From Schlegelella_A sp965246805 (GTDB taxonomy: Bacteria; Pseudomonadota; Gammaproteobacteria; Burkholderiales; Burkholderiaceae_C): a DNA stretch of 64,000 nucleotides. A model generated the notes under the pieces. It was not told where the DNA came from, made no database searches, and was given only the letters and a program-made list of their open reading frames with translations. The first letter of the stretch is position 1. Every line of letters starts with the position of its first letter. The stretch is from assembly GCA_965246805.1 (NCBI GenBank), contig CBDFFO010000003.1, forward strand, positions 248,001-312,000. The letters run 5' to 3'. The translations under genes and the position numbers were made by a program. Positions 1 through 7,187 of the stretch are shown here, one piece after another.

Positions 1-1845
1 AGGCCGCTGATCAGCCCGAACAACACCATCAACTCGAATCCCGGCAACAACTCGCTGGTGATCACCGACTACGCCGACAACCTCCAGCGCATCGCGAAGA
101 TCATCGCGACGATGGACACGCCGGCCACCGGCGACATCGAAGTCATTCCGATGCGGTATGCCGTCGCGGGAGACGTGGCGGCGCTGCTCCAGAAGCTCGC
201 CGAGACGTCCGGCGGCGGCCCGGCGCCGGGTCCCCCAGGCACGACGGGAGGCACCGCGCCGTCGATCCTCGTCGACTCGCGCAGCAACTCGCTGATCGTG
301 CGCAGCCCCAATGCGGCACGGCTCGCGAGCATCCGTTCGCTGGTCGACAAGCTGGACCGGGCACCCGAAGGCTCGGCTGCGACCGGCAACATCTGGGTCG
401 TGCACCTGAAGAACGCCGACTCCGTGAAACTCGCCGCGGTGTTGCGAGCGGCGTTCTCCGCGAACTCCGGCAACCCGAGCGCGTCGGGCAACACACCGAG
501 CGCGACCGTGGCGACGGCGCCGACCGGCACTGCCGGCGGCGCGGCGCAACCGATCACGCCGTCGGGCGGGCCGTCGACCGGCGGCTTCATCCAGGCCGAC
601 CCGGCGACCAACTCGCTCGTGATCACCGCGCCCGAACCGCTCTACCGCCAGGTCCGCGCGATGATCGACCAGCTCGACGCCCGGCGCGCGCAGGTCTATA
701 TCGAAAGCATGATCGTGGAGGTGAGCGGCGGCAACACGGCCGAGTTCGGTTTCCAGTGGCAGGGTTTGATCGGCAAGGGCGGGGACAACTACGGCGTCAT
801 CGGCGGCACGAACTTCAGCACCGGTTCTGGTGGCAATCTGCTGTCGAACAGCGTGGCACTGGCCAGTGGCCGTGCGCAAGACGTCAAGCTCGGTGAAGGC
901 CTCAACGTCGGACTGATCAAGAACTTTTTCGGCACCTACGGGCTCGCCGCGATCGCGCATGTTCTGCAGAGCCAGAGCAACACCAACATCGTGTCGACGC
1001 CGAACCTGATCACGCTCGACAACGAAGAAGCGAAGATCATCGTCGGCAGCAACGTGCCGTTCGTGACCGGCCAGTTCACGAGCACCGGCGGCGGCACGGG
1101 TGCCCTGACGAACCCGTTCCAGACCATCGAGCGAAAGGACGTCGGCATCACGCTGCGCATCCGGCCGCAGATCGGCGAGAACGGCACCGTGCGGATGACG
1201 ATCTTCCAGGAGTCGTCGAGCCTGTCGGCCGACGTGGCGCCAGGCACCTCGAACGCCGGCCCGACGACCAACAAGCGCTCGATCGAATCGAACGTGGTGG
1301 TCGAGGACGGCTCGATCATCGTGCTTGGCGGGCTGATCGAAGACCGCTACGCCGAGAACAAGTCGAAGGTGCCGTTGCTCGGCGACATCCCGTACCTCGG
1401 TGCGTTGTTCCGCAGCGAGAATCGCACCAAGACACGCACCAACCTGATGGTGTTCCTGAGGCCGGTGGTGATGCGCGATGCCGGCAGCACCGACAAACTC
1501 TCGCTCGACCGCTACGACCTGATCCGCTCGTTCCAGAAAGACGCGCAGCCGAGTCCGAGCGTGCTGGTGCCGGTCAACGATGCCCCGGTGATCCCGCCGC
1601 TGCGTCGGTTGGATGATCCGAGCGTGCCTGTCGCGGTGCCGCCGTCGTCGCCCGGCACCGCACCGCCGGGGCTCGACCAGAACAAGCCCTCGCCGCGCTC
1701 GAAGGACGACCCCGATGTGCCGGTGCCTCGAACCGGGCCGGCCAATGCGCCGACCGTTGCCCCCGCGGCGAGCGGGCCGACGGTGATCGAGATCGTGCCG
1801 ATCCCGTCGGCAACCGTCATCGAAACCCGGCCGGCGCCGCGCTGA
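1..1845 (+). CDS. gspD: Type II secretion system secretin GspD (5' end outside window)
   Basis: Outer-membrane secretin that forms the exit pore of the type II secretion system. The frame is open from the first base, so the signal peptide and N0 domain lie upstream; 614 residues are visible. The first ~230 residues are N-domain repeats (PSILVDSRSNSLIVRSP, QADPATNSLVITAPE) separated by Gly/Pro/Ala-rich linkers. The secretin core follows, from VYIESMIVEVSGG to SNVVVEDGSIIVLGGLI and VPLLGDIPYLGALFRS, which are family signatures. The last ~110 residues are a Pro/Val-rich tail where a pilotin-binding S-domain would sit in some homologues. gspE starts 5 bp downstream, so the genes are co-transcribed. 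Family assignment is secure; the exported substrates are unknown. Confidence 0.95.
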   Translation, partial: RPLISPNNTINSNPGNNSLVITDYADNLQRIAKIIATMDTPATGDIEVIPMRYAVAGDVAALLQKLAETSGGGPAPGPPGTTGGTAPSILVDSRSNSLIVRSPNAARLASIRSLVDKLDRAPEGSAATGNIWVVHLKNADSVKLAAVLRAAFSANSGNPSASGNTPSATVATAPTGTAGGAAQPITPSGGPSTGGFIQADPATNSLVITAPEPLYRQVRAMIDQLDARRAQVYIESMIVEVSGGNTAEFGFQWQGLIGKGGDNYGVIGGTNFSTGSGGNLLSNSVALASGRAQDVKLGEGLNVGLIKNFFGTYGLAAIAHVLQSQSNTNIVSTPNLITLDNEEAKIIVGSNVPFVTGQFTSTGGGTGALTNPFQTIERKDVGITLRIRPQIGENGTVRMTIFQESSSLSADVAPGTSNAGPTTNKRSIESNVVVEDGSIIVLGGLIEDRYAENKSKVPLLGDIPYLGALFRSENRTKTRTNLMVFLRPVVMRDAGSTDKLSLDRYDLIRSFQKDAQPSPSVLVPVNDAPVIPPLRRLDDPSVPVAVPPSSPGTAPPGLDQNKPSPRSKDDPDVPVPRTGPANAPTVAPAASGPTVIEIVPIPSATVIETRPAPR

Positions 1846-1850
1846 CTGCC

Positions 1851-3272
1851 ATGGGCGCCCGCCACCCCCTCCCGTACGCCTACGCGAAGGCGCACACGCT
1901 GCTGCTCGAGGACGACGGCTCGCGCCTGGTGCTCTGGGCGCCGGAGAACGTCGCGCTGCCGGCGCTCGGCGAAGTGCTGCGGCTCTATGCCGTCGACGCC
2001 TTCGAGCGCGAGGCCGCCGAGACGCTGGTCGGCCGCATCGCGGCGGCCTACGCGGGCAGCGGATCGAGCGCCGCGGTCGTGATCGGGGAGGTGGAAAGCG
2101 CCGTCGACCTGTCGCGCATGATGCAGGAGCTGCCGGCCATCGAAGACTTGCTCGAGGCCTCGAACGATGCACCGATCATCCGCATGCTGAACGCGCTGCT
2201 CACGCAAGCGGCAAAAGACGCGGCCTCCGACATCCACATCGAACCGTACGAACGTTCGAGCTCGGTGCGCTTTCGCGTCGATGGCACCTTGCGTGAGGTG
2301 GTGCAGCCAAACAAGGCGCTGCACGCCGCGCTCATCTCGCGCCTGAAGATCATGGCCGAGCTCGACATCGCCGAGCGAAGGCTGCCGCAGGACGGCCGCA
2401 TCTCGCTGCGCATCGGCGGCCGCGCGGTCGATGTGCGGGTCTCGACCTTGCCATCGACCTACGGCGAGCGTGCGGTGCTGCGCCTGCTCGACAAGGGCGA
2501 ATCGAAGTTCACGCTCGAGGGCCTGGGCATGAGCGGCGACACGCTCGCGAAGTTCGACAAGCTGGTGCAGCAGCCGCACGGCATCGTGCTCGTCACCGGC
2601 CCGACCGGTTCCGGCAAGACGACGACGCTCTACGCATCGCTCGGCCGCATCGACACCGCCGGCACCAACGTGCTCACGGTCGAAGACCCGGTCGAGTACG
2701 AGCTCGCGGGCATCGGCCAGACGCAGGTGAACGCGAAGATCGACCTGACGTTCGCGAAGGCGCTGCGCGCGATTCTTCGGCAAGACCCCGACGTGATCAT
2801 GATCGGCGAGATCCGCGACTACGAGACTGCCCAGATCGCGATCCAAGCCTCGCTCACCGGCCACCTGGTGCTCGCAACCGTGCACACCAACGACGCGCCG
2901 AGCACGATCACGCGCATGATCGACATGGGCGTCGAGCCGTTCCTGCTCTCGTCGAGCCTGGTGGGTGTGCTCGCGCAGCGACTGGTGAGAAAGCTGTGCC
3001 CGCATTGCAAGAAGTTCGGCGCCGATGGCTTCCATCACCCGGTCGGCTGCGAGCATTGCAGCAGCACCGGCTACAAAGGCCGGACCGGCGTGTACGAGCT
3101 GATGGTGGTGACCGACGAGGTTCGCGCGCTCGTGCACGGTCGCGCGGCCGAAGCGGCCATCACGACGGCTGCTCAGGCGGGTGGCCTGCACTCGATGCGC
3201 GAAGACGGTGAGCGCCTGGTTCGCGAAGGCATCACGTCGCCCGAGGAAGTGATTCGCGTCACGCGCGAGTGA
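1851..3272 (+). CDS. gspE: Type II secretion ATPase GspE
   Basis: Cytoplasmic hexameric ATPase that powers pseudopilus assembly in type II secretion. The 473 residues show the N-terminal GspE domain, Walker A GPTGSGKTT (K256), the Asp box/Walker B region around PDVIMIGEIRD, and the His box LVLATVHTNDAPS. Two CxxC pairs (C383/C386 and C400/C403) form the zinc-binding subdomain of GspE/PilB ATPases. ATG 1851 lies 5 bp after gspD. The next gene, gspF, is separated by a ~95-bp REP-like element rather than a tight junction. The PilB/GspE ambiguity is settled by the adjacent secretin and GspF. Confidence 0.95.
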   Translation: MGARHPLPYAYAKAHTLLLEDDGSRLVLWAPENVALPALGEVLRLYAVDAFEREAAETLVGRIAAAYAGSGSSAAVVIGEVESAVDLSRMMQELPAIEDLLEASNDAPIIRMLNALLTQAAKDAASDIHIEPYERSSSVRFRVDGTLREVVQPNKALHAALISRLKIMAELDIAERRLPQDGRISLRIGGRAVDVRVSTLPSTYGERAVLRLLDKGESKFTLEGLGMSGDTLAKFDKLVQQPHGIVLVTGPTGSGKTTTLYASLGRIDTAGTNVLTVEDPVEYELAGIGQTQVNAKIDLTFAKALRAILRQDPDVIMIGEIRDYETAQIAIQASLTGHLVLATVHTNDAPSTITRMIDMGVEPFLLSSSLVGVLAQRLVRKLCPHCKKFGADGFHHPVGCEHCSSTGYKGRTGVYELMVVTDEVRALVHGRAAEAAITTAAQAGGLHSMREDGERLVREGITSPEEVIRVTRE

Positions 3273-3280
3273 TGGAACCT

Positions 3281-3363
3281 CCACGCTTGTCGCTACGCTC
3301 CGGCGCTGCCCCCCGAGGGGGCGCGGCCGGCCTTGGGACGGCCCGCCGCCCGGCCGGTGCCCG
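3281..3363. repeat. REP-like GC-rich palindromic element between gspE and gspF
   Basis: Non-coding spacer made of nested inverted repeats: a C-run (3309-3314) facing a G-run (3317-3321), then a GGCCGGCC block facing a GGGACGGCCCGCC block. The string CGCTACGCTCCGGCGCTGCC followed by CCCCGAGGGGG resembles a dispersed element I recognise from Comamonadaceae and relatives (from memory, not searched). It sits inside the gsp operon just before the gspF ATG. There is no U-tract, so a factor-independent terminator is unlikely; mRNA stabilisation or attenuation is possible. Confidence 0.6.
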
Positions 3364-3367
3364 CTAG

Positions 3368-4582
3368 ATGCCCGCCTACCGTTTCGAGGCGCTCGACGCC
3401 GCCGGCCACGCCACGACCGGCCTGCTCGATGCCGACAACGCGAAGGCCGCGCGTTCGCAGCTGCGCGCGCAAGCGCTGGTGCCGCTCGCGGTCTCGCCGG
3501 TCGCCGCGGCGGGCACCGAAGAGACTCGCTCGCGCTTCAAGCGCAAGGTTTTCGGCTCGACCGCGCTCACCGTCTGGACGCGCCAGCTGGCCGGTCTCGT
3601 CGGCTCGGGCTTGCCGCTGGAACGCGCGCTCACCTCGCTCGGCGACGAAGCCGAGGACCCGAAGCAGCGCGAGCTCGTCGCGCATCTGAAAAGCGAGGTG
3701 AACGCCGGCTCGCCGTTCGCCCGCGCGCTCGCGAGTGCACCGCGCGAATTCGACGAGGTCTATCGCGGCGTCGTCGCGGCCGGCGAACAGAGCGGCGCTC
3801 TCGGCGTCGTGCTCGAGCGCCTGGCCGATGACCTCGAGGAACGCCAGGAGTTGCGCGGCAAGCTGATCGGCGCGACGCTGTACCCGGCGATCGTGTCGTT
3901 GATCGCGGTGGTGATCGTGATCTTCCTGGTCACCTACGTGGTACCGCAGGTCGCGTCGGTCTTCACGACGTCGAAGCGCGCGCTACCGGCGCTCACCGTC
4001 GCGATGCTCGCCACGAGCGCGTTCGTGCGCAACTACGGCTGGGCCGTGGCGGTGATGTTGGTCGCCGGGTTCGGCGTGCTCTCGCTCTTGATGCGCAGCG
4101 ACGATTTCCGCGAGCGCTTCGACGCCGGCTTCCTCACGCTGCCGCTGATCGGCAAGCTCGCGCGCGGCTACAACGCGGCGCGTTTCGCGGGCACGCTCGC
4201 GATGCTCGCCGGCGCCGGCGTGCCGATCCTGAAAGCCCTGCAGGCGGCCGCCGAGACGCTCTCGAACCGCGCGATGCGCGCCGACGCGCTCGATGCCCTC
4301 GTGCAGGTGCGCGAAGGTGCGCCGCTCGCGTCTGCTCTCGCCGGCAAGAAGCGCTTTCCCGGCCTGCTCGCGATGTTCGCGCGCCTCGGTGAGCAGACCG
4401 GCCAGTTGCCGCTGATGCTCGACCGCGCGGCCCGCCAGCTCGGCATGGAAGTGCAACGCCGCGCGTTGCAGATGGCGACCATCCTCGAGCCGCTGCTCAT
4501 CGTCGCGATGGGCGGCGTGGTGATGCTCATCGTACTCGCGGTGCTGTTGCCCATCATCCAGCTCAACACCTGGGTCAAGTAG
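3368..4582 (+). CDS. gspF: Type II secretion inner-membrane platform protein GspF
   Basis: Polytopic inner-membrane protein that couples the GspE ATPase to the pseudopilus. Its 404 residues hold two T2SSF domains: one near residues 65-190 (VWTRQLAGLVGSGLPLERAL, then GEQSGALGVVLERLADDLEE) and one near 265-390 (FAGTLAMLAGAGVPILKALQ). Hydrophobic segments lie near 167-190, 215-237 and 370-395. The N-terminal MPAYRFEALDAAG is typical of the family. Its stop codon is followed immediately by the ATG of the nucleotidase gene. No pseudopilin genes follow, so gspG-N are probably upstream of the window, as in other Burkholderiales with a G-to-N, D-E-F order (inference). Confidence 0.94.
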   Translation: MPAYRFEALDAAGHATTGLLDADNAKAARSQLRAQALVPLAVSPVAAAGTEETRSRFKRKVFGSTALTVWTRQLAGLVGSGLPLERALTSLGDEAEDPKQRELVAHLKSEVNAGSPFARALASAPREFDEVYRGVVAAGEQSGALGVVLERLADDLEERQELRGKLIGATLYPAIVSLIAVVIVIFLVTYVVPQVASVFTTSKRALPALTVAMLATSAFVRNYGWAVAVMLVAGFGVLSLLMRSDDFRERFDAGFLTLPLIGKLARGYNAARFAGTLAMLAGAGVPILKALQAAAETLSNRAMRADALDALVQVREGAPLASALAGKKRFPGLLAMFARLGEQTGQLPLMLDRAARQLGMEVQRRALQMATILEPLLIVAMGGVVMLIVLAVLLPIIQLNTWVK

Positions 4583-5482
4583 ATGGCGGCGAGCCTCGAA
4601 GGGCAGCTCGTCGTCGCGATCTCTTCGCGCGCGCTCTTCGACTTCGAGGAAGAGAACCAGCACTTCGAAGCGAACGACGACCGCGCCTACATGCAGCTGC
4701 AGCTGGCGCGCCTCGACCAGCCCGCCAAGCCCGGCGTCGCGTTCTCGCTCGTCAACAAGCTGCTCGCGTTCAACGCGAACGGCGGCGAACAGCAGGTCGA
4801 GGTCGTTATCCTGTCGCGCAACGACCCGGTGTCGGGCATGCGTGTATTTCGTTCGGCCAAGCATTACGGCCTGTCGATCCAGCGCGGCGTGTTCACGCGC
4901 GGCGAGTCGCCCTGGCGCTACCTGAAGCCATTGAACGCGAACCTGTTTCTCTCCGCCAACGAAGCCGACGTGCGCTCCGCGCTCGAAGCCGGCGTGCCGG
5001 CGGCGCGCGTGTTCCCGCAATCCGCGCGCGCCTCGGACGCGCACCCGACCGAGGTGCGCATCGCGTTCGACGGCGACGCGGTGCTCTTTTCCGATGAAGC
5101 CGAACGCGTGTATCAAGCCGGTGGCCTGCTGGCGTTCCAGGCCCACGAGATCGAGCGTGTCGCGACGCCGCTCGGCGCCGGTCCGTTCAAGCCGCTTCTG
5201 CTCGCGCTGCAGCGCCTGCAGCACGCGCCCGCGCAGGGCATGCGCATCCGCACTGCGCTCGTCACCGCGCGCAGTGCACCGGCCCACGAGCGCGCCATTC
5301 GCACCTTGATGGACTGGAACATCGAAGTCGGCGAAGCGATGTTCCTCGGCGGACTGTCAAAAGGCGAGTTCCTGCGCGAGTTCGAACCCGATTTCTTCTT
5401 CGATGACCAGACCGGTCACATCGAGAACGCGTCGGTGCACGTGCCGTCCGGGCACGTGGCGGCGGGCATCAGCAACCCCTGA
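4583..5482 (+). CDS. Cytosolic 5'-nucleotidase (NT5C1-like family)
   Basis: 299-residue protein of the cytosolic 5'-nucleotidase I family, which dephosphorylates nucleoside monophosphates. Family-like strings include VVAISSRALFDFEEEN at the N-terminus, VEVVILSRNDPVSGMRVF, SANEADVRSALEAGVPAA, RIAFDGDAVLFSDEAERVY and the C-terminal FEPDFFFDDQTGHIE. The haloacid-dehalogenase-like motifs are degenerate, as usual in this family: SS-R-LFD replaces the DxD loop, and the acidic FFFDDQ lies near the end. It begins directly after the gspF stop, so it is probably transcribed with the secretion operon, although the functional link is unclear. The exact substrate cannot be read from sequence. Confidence 0.8.
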   Translation: MAASLEGQLVVAISSRALFDFEEENQHFEANDDRAYMQLQLARLDQPAKPGVAFSLVNKLLAFNANGGEQQVEVVILSRNDPVSGMRVFRSAKHYGLSIQRGVFTRGESPWRYLKPLNANLFLSANEADVRSALEAGVPAARVFPQSARASDAHPTEVRIAFDGDAVLFSDEAERVYQAGGLLAFQAHEIERVATPLGAGPFKPLLLALQRLQHAPAQGMRIRTALVTARSAPAHERAIRTLMDWNIEVGEAMFLGGLSKGEFLREFEPDFFFDDQTGHIENASVHVPSGHVAAGISNP

Positions 5483-5499
5483 CCCGGGACTGCCCGCCC

Positions 5500-6003
5500 T
5501 CACGCCGAAAGGGCGCTGTGCGACGCCGTGTCGACGCCAGGACGCATCGCGAGGAAATCGTGCAGCTCATCGTCCTCGCGTGTCAGCTGCATGCCGGCGT
5601 GCTCGAAGATCCGCCGCATCGGCAGGTTGCGCGCGACGCACATGCCGACCAGCGCGCTGGCGCCCTTGGCGGCCGCCAGTGCTTCAAGGCGTCGCATCAG
5701 CAATGCGCCGAAGCCCTGCCCCCGCCATTCGACGTCGATGCTGAAGGCCATCTCGACGTGCAACCGGCCCTCGCGGCCGGCATACAAGCAACCGTGCGCG
5801 AGGCCCACGATCGACCCGTGGTCGTCACGCAAGCCGAGGACGGCGTCGTGCCCGAACGGGATCCGAGCGACGTAGCAGGCAATCGTCTCATCGGTGACCA
5901 GGCCCGCTGCGAAACGCAGGGAGCGATCGCGGGTGTCGAGCCGGAGCAGGTGACTTTCGACGGGCCCGGCATCGGTCCGGTGCAATGGGGTGACGGTCGG
6001 CAT
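5500..6003 (-). CDS. GNAT-family N-acetyltransferase
   Basis: 167-residue acetyltransferase of the GNAT superfamily, transferring acetyl from acetyl-CoA to an unknown amine. I place the start at the ATG giving MPTVTPLHRTDAG; a longer open frame upstream has no homology-like character. The acetyl-CoA loop is VEWRGQGFGALLMRRLEALA, followed by LVGMCVARNLPMRRIFEHAGM, the usual beta5-alpha4 pattern. The N-terminal region (SHLLRLDTRDRSLRFAAG) closely resembles the second GNAT in this window at 29726, so the two are likely paralogues of one subfamily. It converges on the nucleotidase gene, with 17 bp between stop codons. Confidence 0.82.
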   Translation of the reverse strand: MPTVTPLHRTDAGPVESHLLRLDTRDRSLRFAAGLVTDETIACYVARIPFGHDAVLGLRDDHGSIVGLAHGCLYAGREGRLHVEMAFSIDVEWRGQGFGALLMRRLEALAAAKGASALVGMCVARNLPMRRIFEHAGMQLTREDDELHDFLAMRPGVDTASHSALSA

Positions 6004-6124
6004 CAAGACTCCCGGGTCGCGCAATGCGCTTTGCACTCGGAAGTACGGAATCGACACGTCGGATCCGGACGGGTTGGCAATCACCCGATACAGACCGCAG
6101 AATCGTTGCTTCGACGAAGGTCGC

Positions 6125-6265
6125 ATGTCGGACCTGAGCGCACTGCTCGATGCCGCCCGCGCGGGCGACGCAGCCGCGTCGGCCTGCGCTCTCACGTTGC
6201 TCTACAACGACCTCCGGAAGCTCTCGCGGTCGCGCCGCACGTCCATGCATCCGTGCCGCGCTTGA
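6125..6265 (+). pseudogene. Remnant of an ECF-type sigma factor gene (N-terminal fragment)
   Basis: A 46-codon frame from ATG 6125 reads MSDLSALLDAARAGDAAASA, then LTLLYNDLRKLSRSR, and stops. This matches the start of the extracytoplasmic-function-like sigma factors of the Sig-70_X6 type, whose N-termini have the form MSD(x)LLxAARAGDxxAxxxLFxLLYxDLRRLA and which normally continue to ~180 residues. Here the similarity ends after about 35 residues in a Ser/Arg-rich tail, and no continuation is visible in other frames before the next gene. I read it as a decayed or truncated copy, recognised from memory rather than by search. Confidence 0.55.
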
Positions 6266-6408
6266 CGCTTGCCGGGGGCGCGCCCTTGAAAAGCCACTGA
6301 GGGTGCCGCCTTCCGTGGTTTGCAGCGTGCGTGACCGGATTTCATCCGGCAATCCGTCTATTCAGGCACAAGGGCATCGAATCGGTCGATGCCACGGAGC
6401 CGACGGCG

Positions 6409-6831
6409 ATGACCCTCACCACCTTTCTCGAACTGGCAATGCTGACGTGCTTCGGCGCGTCATGGCCCGTGGCCACCCTGCGCATGCTTCGCGAAGGGCG
6501 TGCCAGCAGCCGCGGAATGCTGCCGACCACGCTGACCCTGTTTGGCTACATGGCTGGCATGGCGGCCAAGATCGTGTGCGCTTGCAGCGGTGACGGGCTC
6601 GCGCCGATCTTCTGGATGTACCTGTTCAACGCTGGCTCCGTGTCGTTGAACCTCGCGCTGCAGTGGCACTTTGCCGTTCGCGCAACCCCGGCCGGGGCCG
6701 ACCGCGGTGCGCGGACCGTGCCGCACCTGCTGCTGCGGTTGCTCGGCCCCCGTTTGAGCCGATTCCCATGCCGCCCTGTCCGACACGAATCCCTTTTCAC
6801 CAACGCCAACACGACCAGGAGAACGCCATGA
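6409..6831 (+). CDS. Small membrane protein resembling PQ-loop/SemiSWEET-like proteins
   Basis: About 140 residues from ATG 6409 (MTLTTFLELAMLTCFGASWP). Hydrophobic segments lie near residues 5-22, 42-60 and 72-92. The pattern FGASWPVATLRMLREGRASS, then LTLFGYMAGMAAKIV, is reminiscent of small bacterial membrane proteins with a PQ-loop-like SWP motif, a family of unproven function. The last ~45 residues are Arg/Pro-rich and not membrane-like, so a late frameshift or readthrough is possible. Its TGA overlaps the ATG of the next small membrane gene. An upstream in-frame ATG at 6331 gives an unconvincing soluble extension. Confidence 0.55.
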   Translation: MTLTTFLELAMLTCFGASWPVATLRMLREGRASSRGMLPTTLTLFGYMAGMAAKIVCACSGDGLAPIFWMYLFNAGSVSLNLALQWHFAVRATPAGADRGARTVPHLLLRLLGPRLSRFPCRPVRHESLFTNANTTRRTP

Positions 6832-7046
6832 CCGAGCCCACCGAGCTTTCAGAACTTCGCCCCGCACCGGGAGCGGCACCGATCGCGGTGTTGTGGATGA
6901 TGATCGCCATCGCGATCGGCGGCGTCGTGTTGTTGGTGATGCCGGAGGCCCCGAATCGGAACGAATCGGTGGCTTCCGCACTCGGAGCGGACAAGATGTC
7001 GACGTCGGTGCACCACACGACGGGCGCTGCATCGGCAGCCCGCTGA
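6828..7046 (+). CDS. Small single-pass membrane protein of unknown function
   Basis: 72-residue protein starting MTEPTELSELRPAPGAAP, with one hydrophobic helix (VLWMMIAIAIGGVVLLVM, residues ~24-41) and a polar C-terminal tail. A good ribosome binding site (CCAGGAGAA, 6814-6822) precedes ATG 6828, which overlaps the upstream gene's stop as ATGA. I do not recognise a family. The coupled start and clear Shine-Dalgarno sequence support translation; function is unknown. Confidence 0.5.
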   Translation: MTEPTELSELRPAPGAAPIAVLWMMIAIAIGGVVLLVMPEAPNRNESVASALGADKMSTSVHHTTGAASAAR

Positions 7047-7187
7047 CCCAGTACGTCACGGGTTTGCCGAGCGGCGATTCTGCCGGCCTCGAAAACGCGG
7101 TGCGTGAAAGGGATACACCGGAGAGGAGTGACCCGTACTTTGTCGTCGCAACGACATCCGGGCGTCAAAAAATCCTACAGTGCGGCC

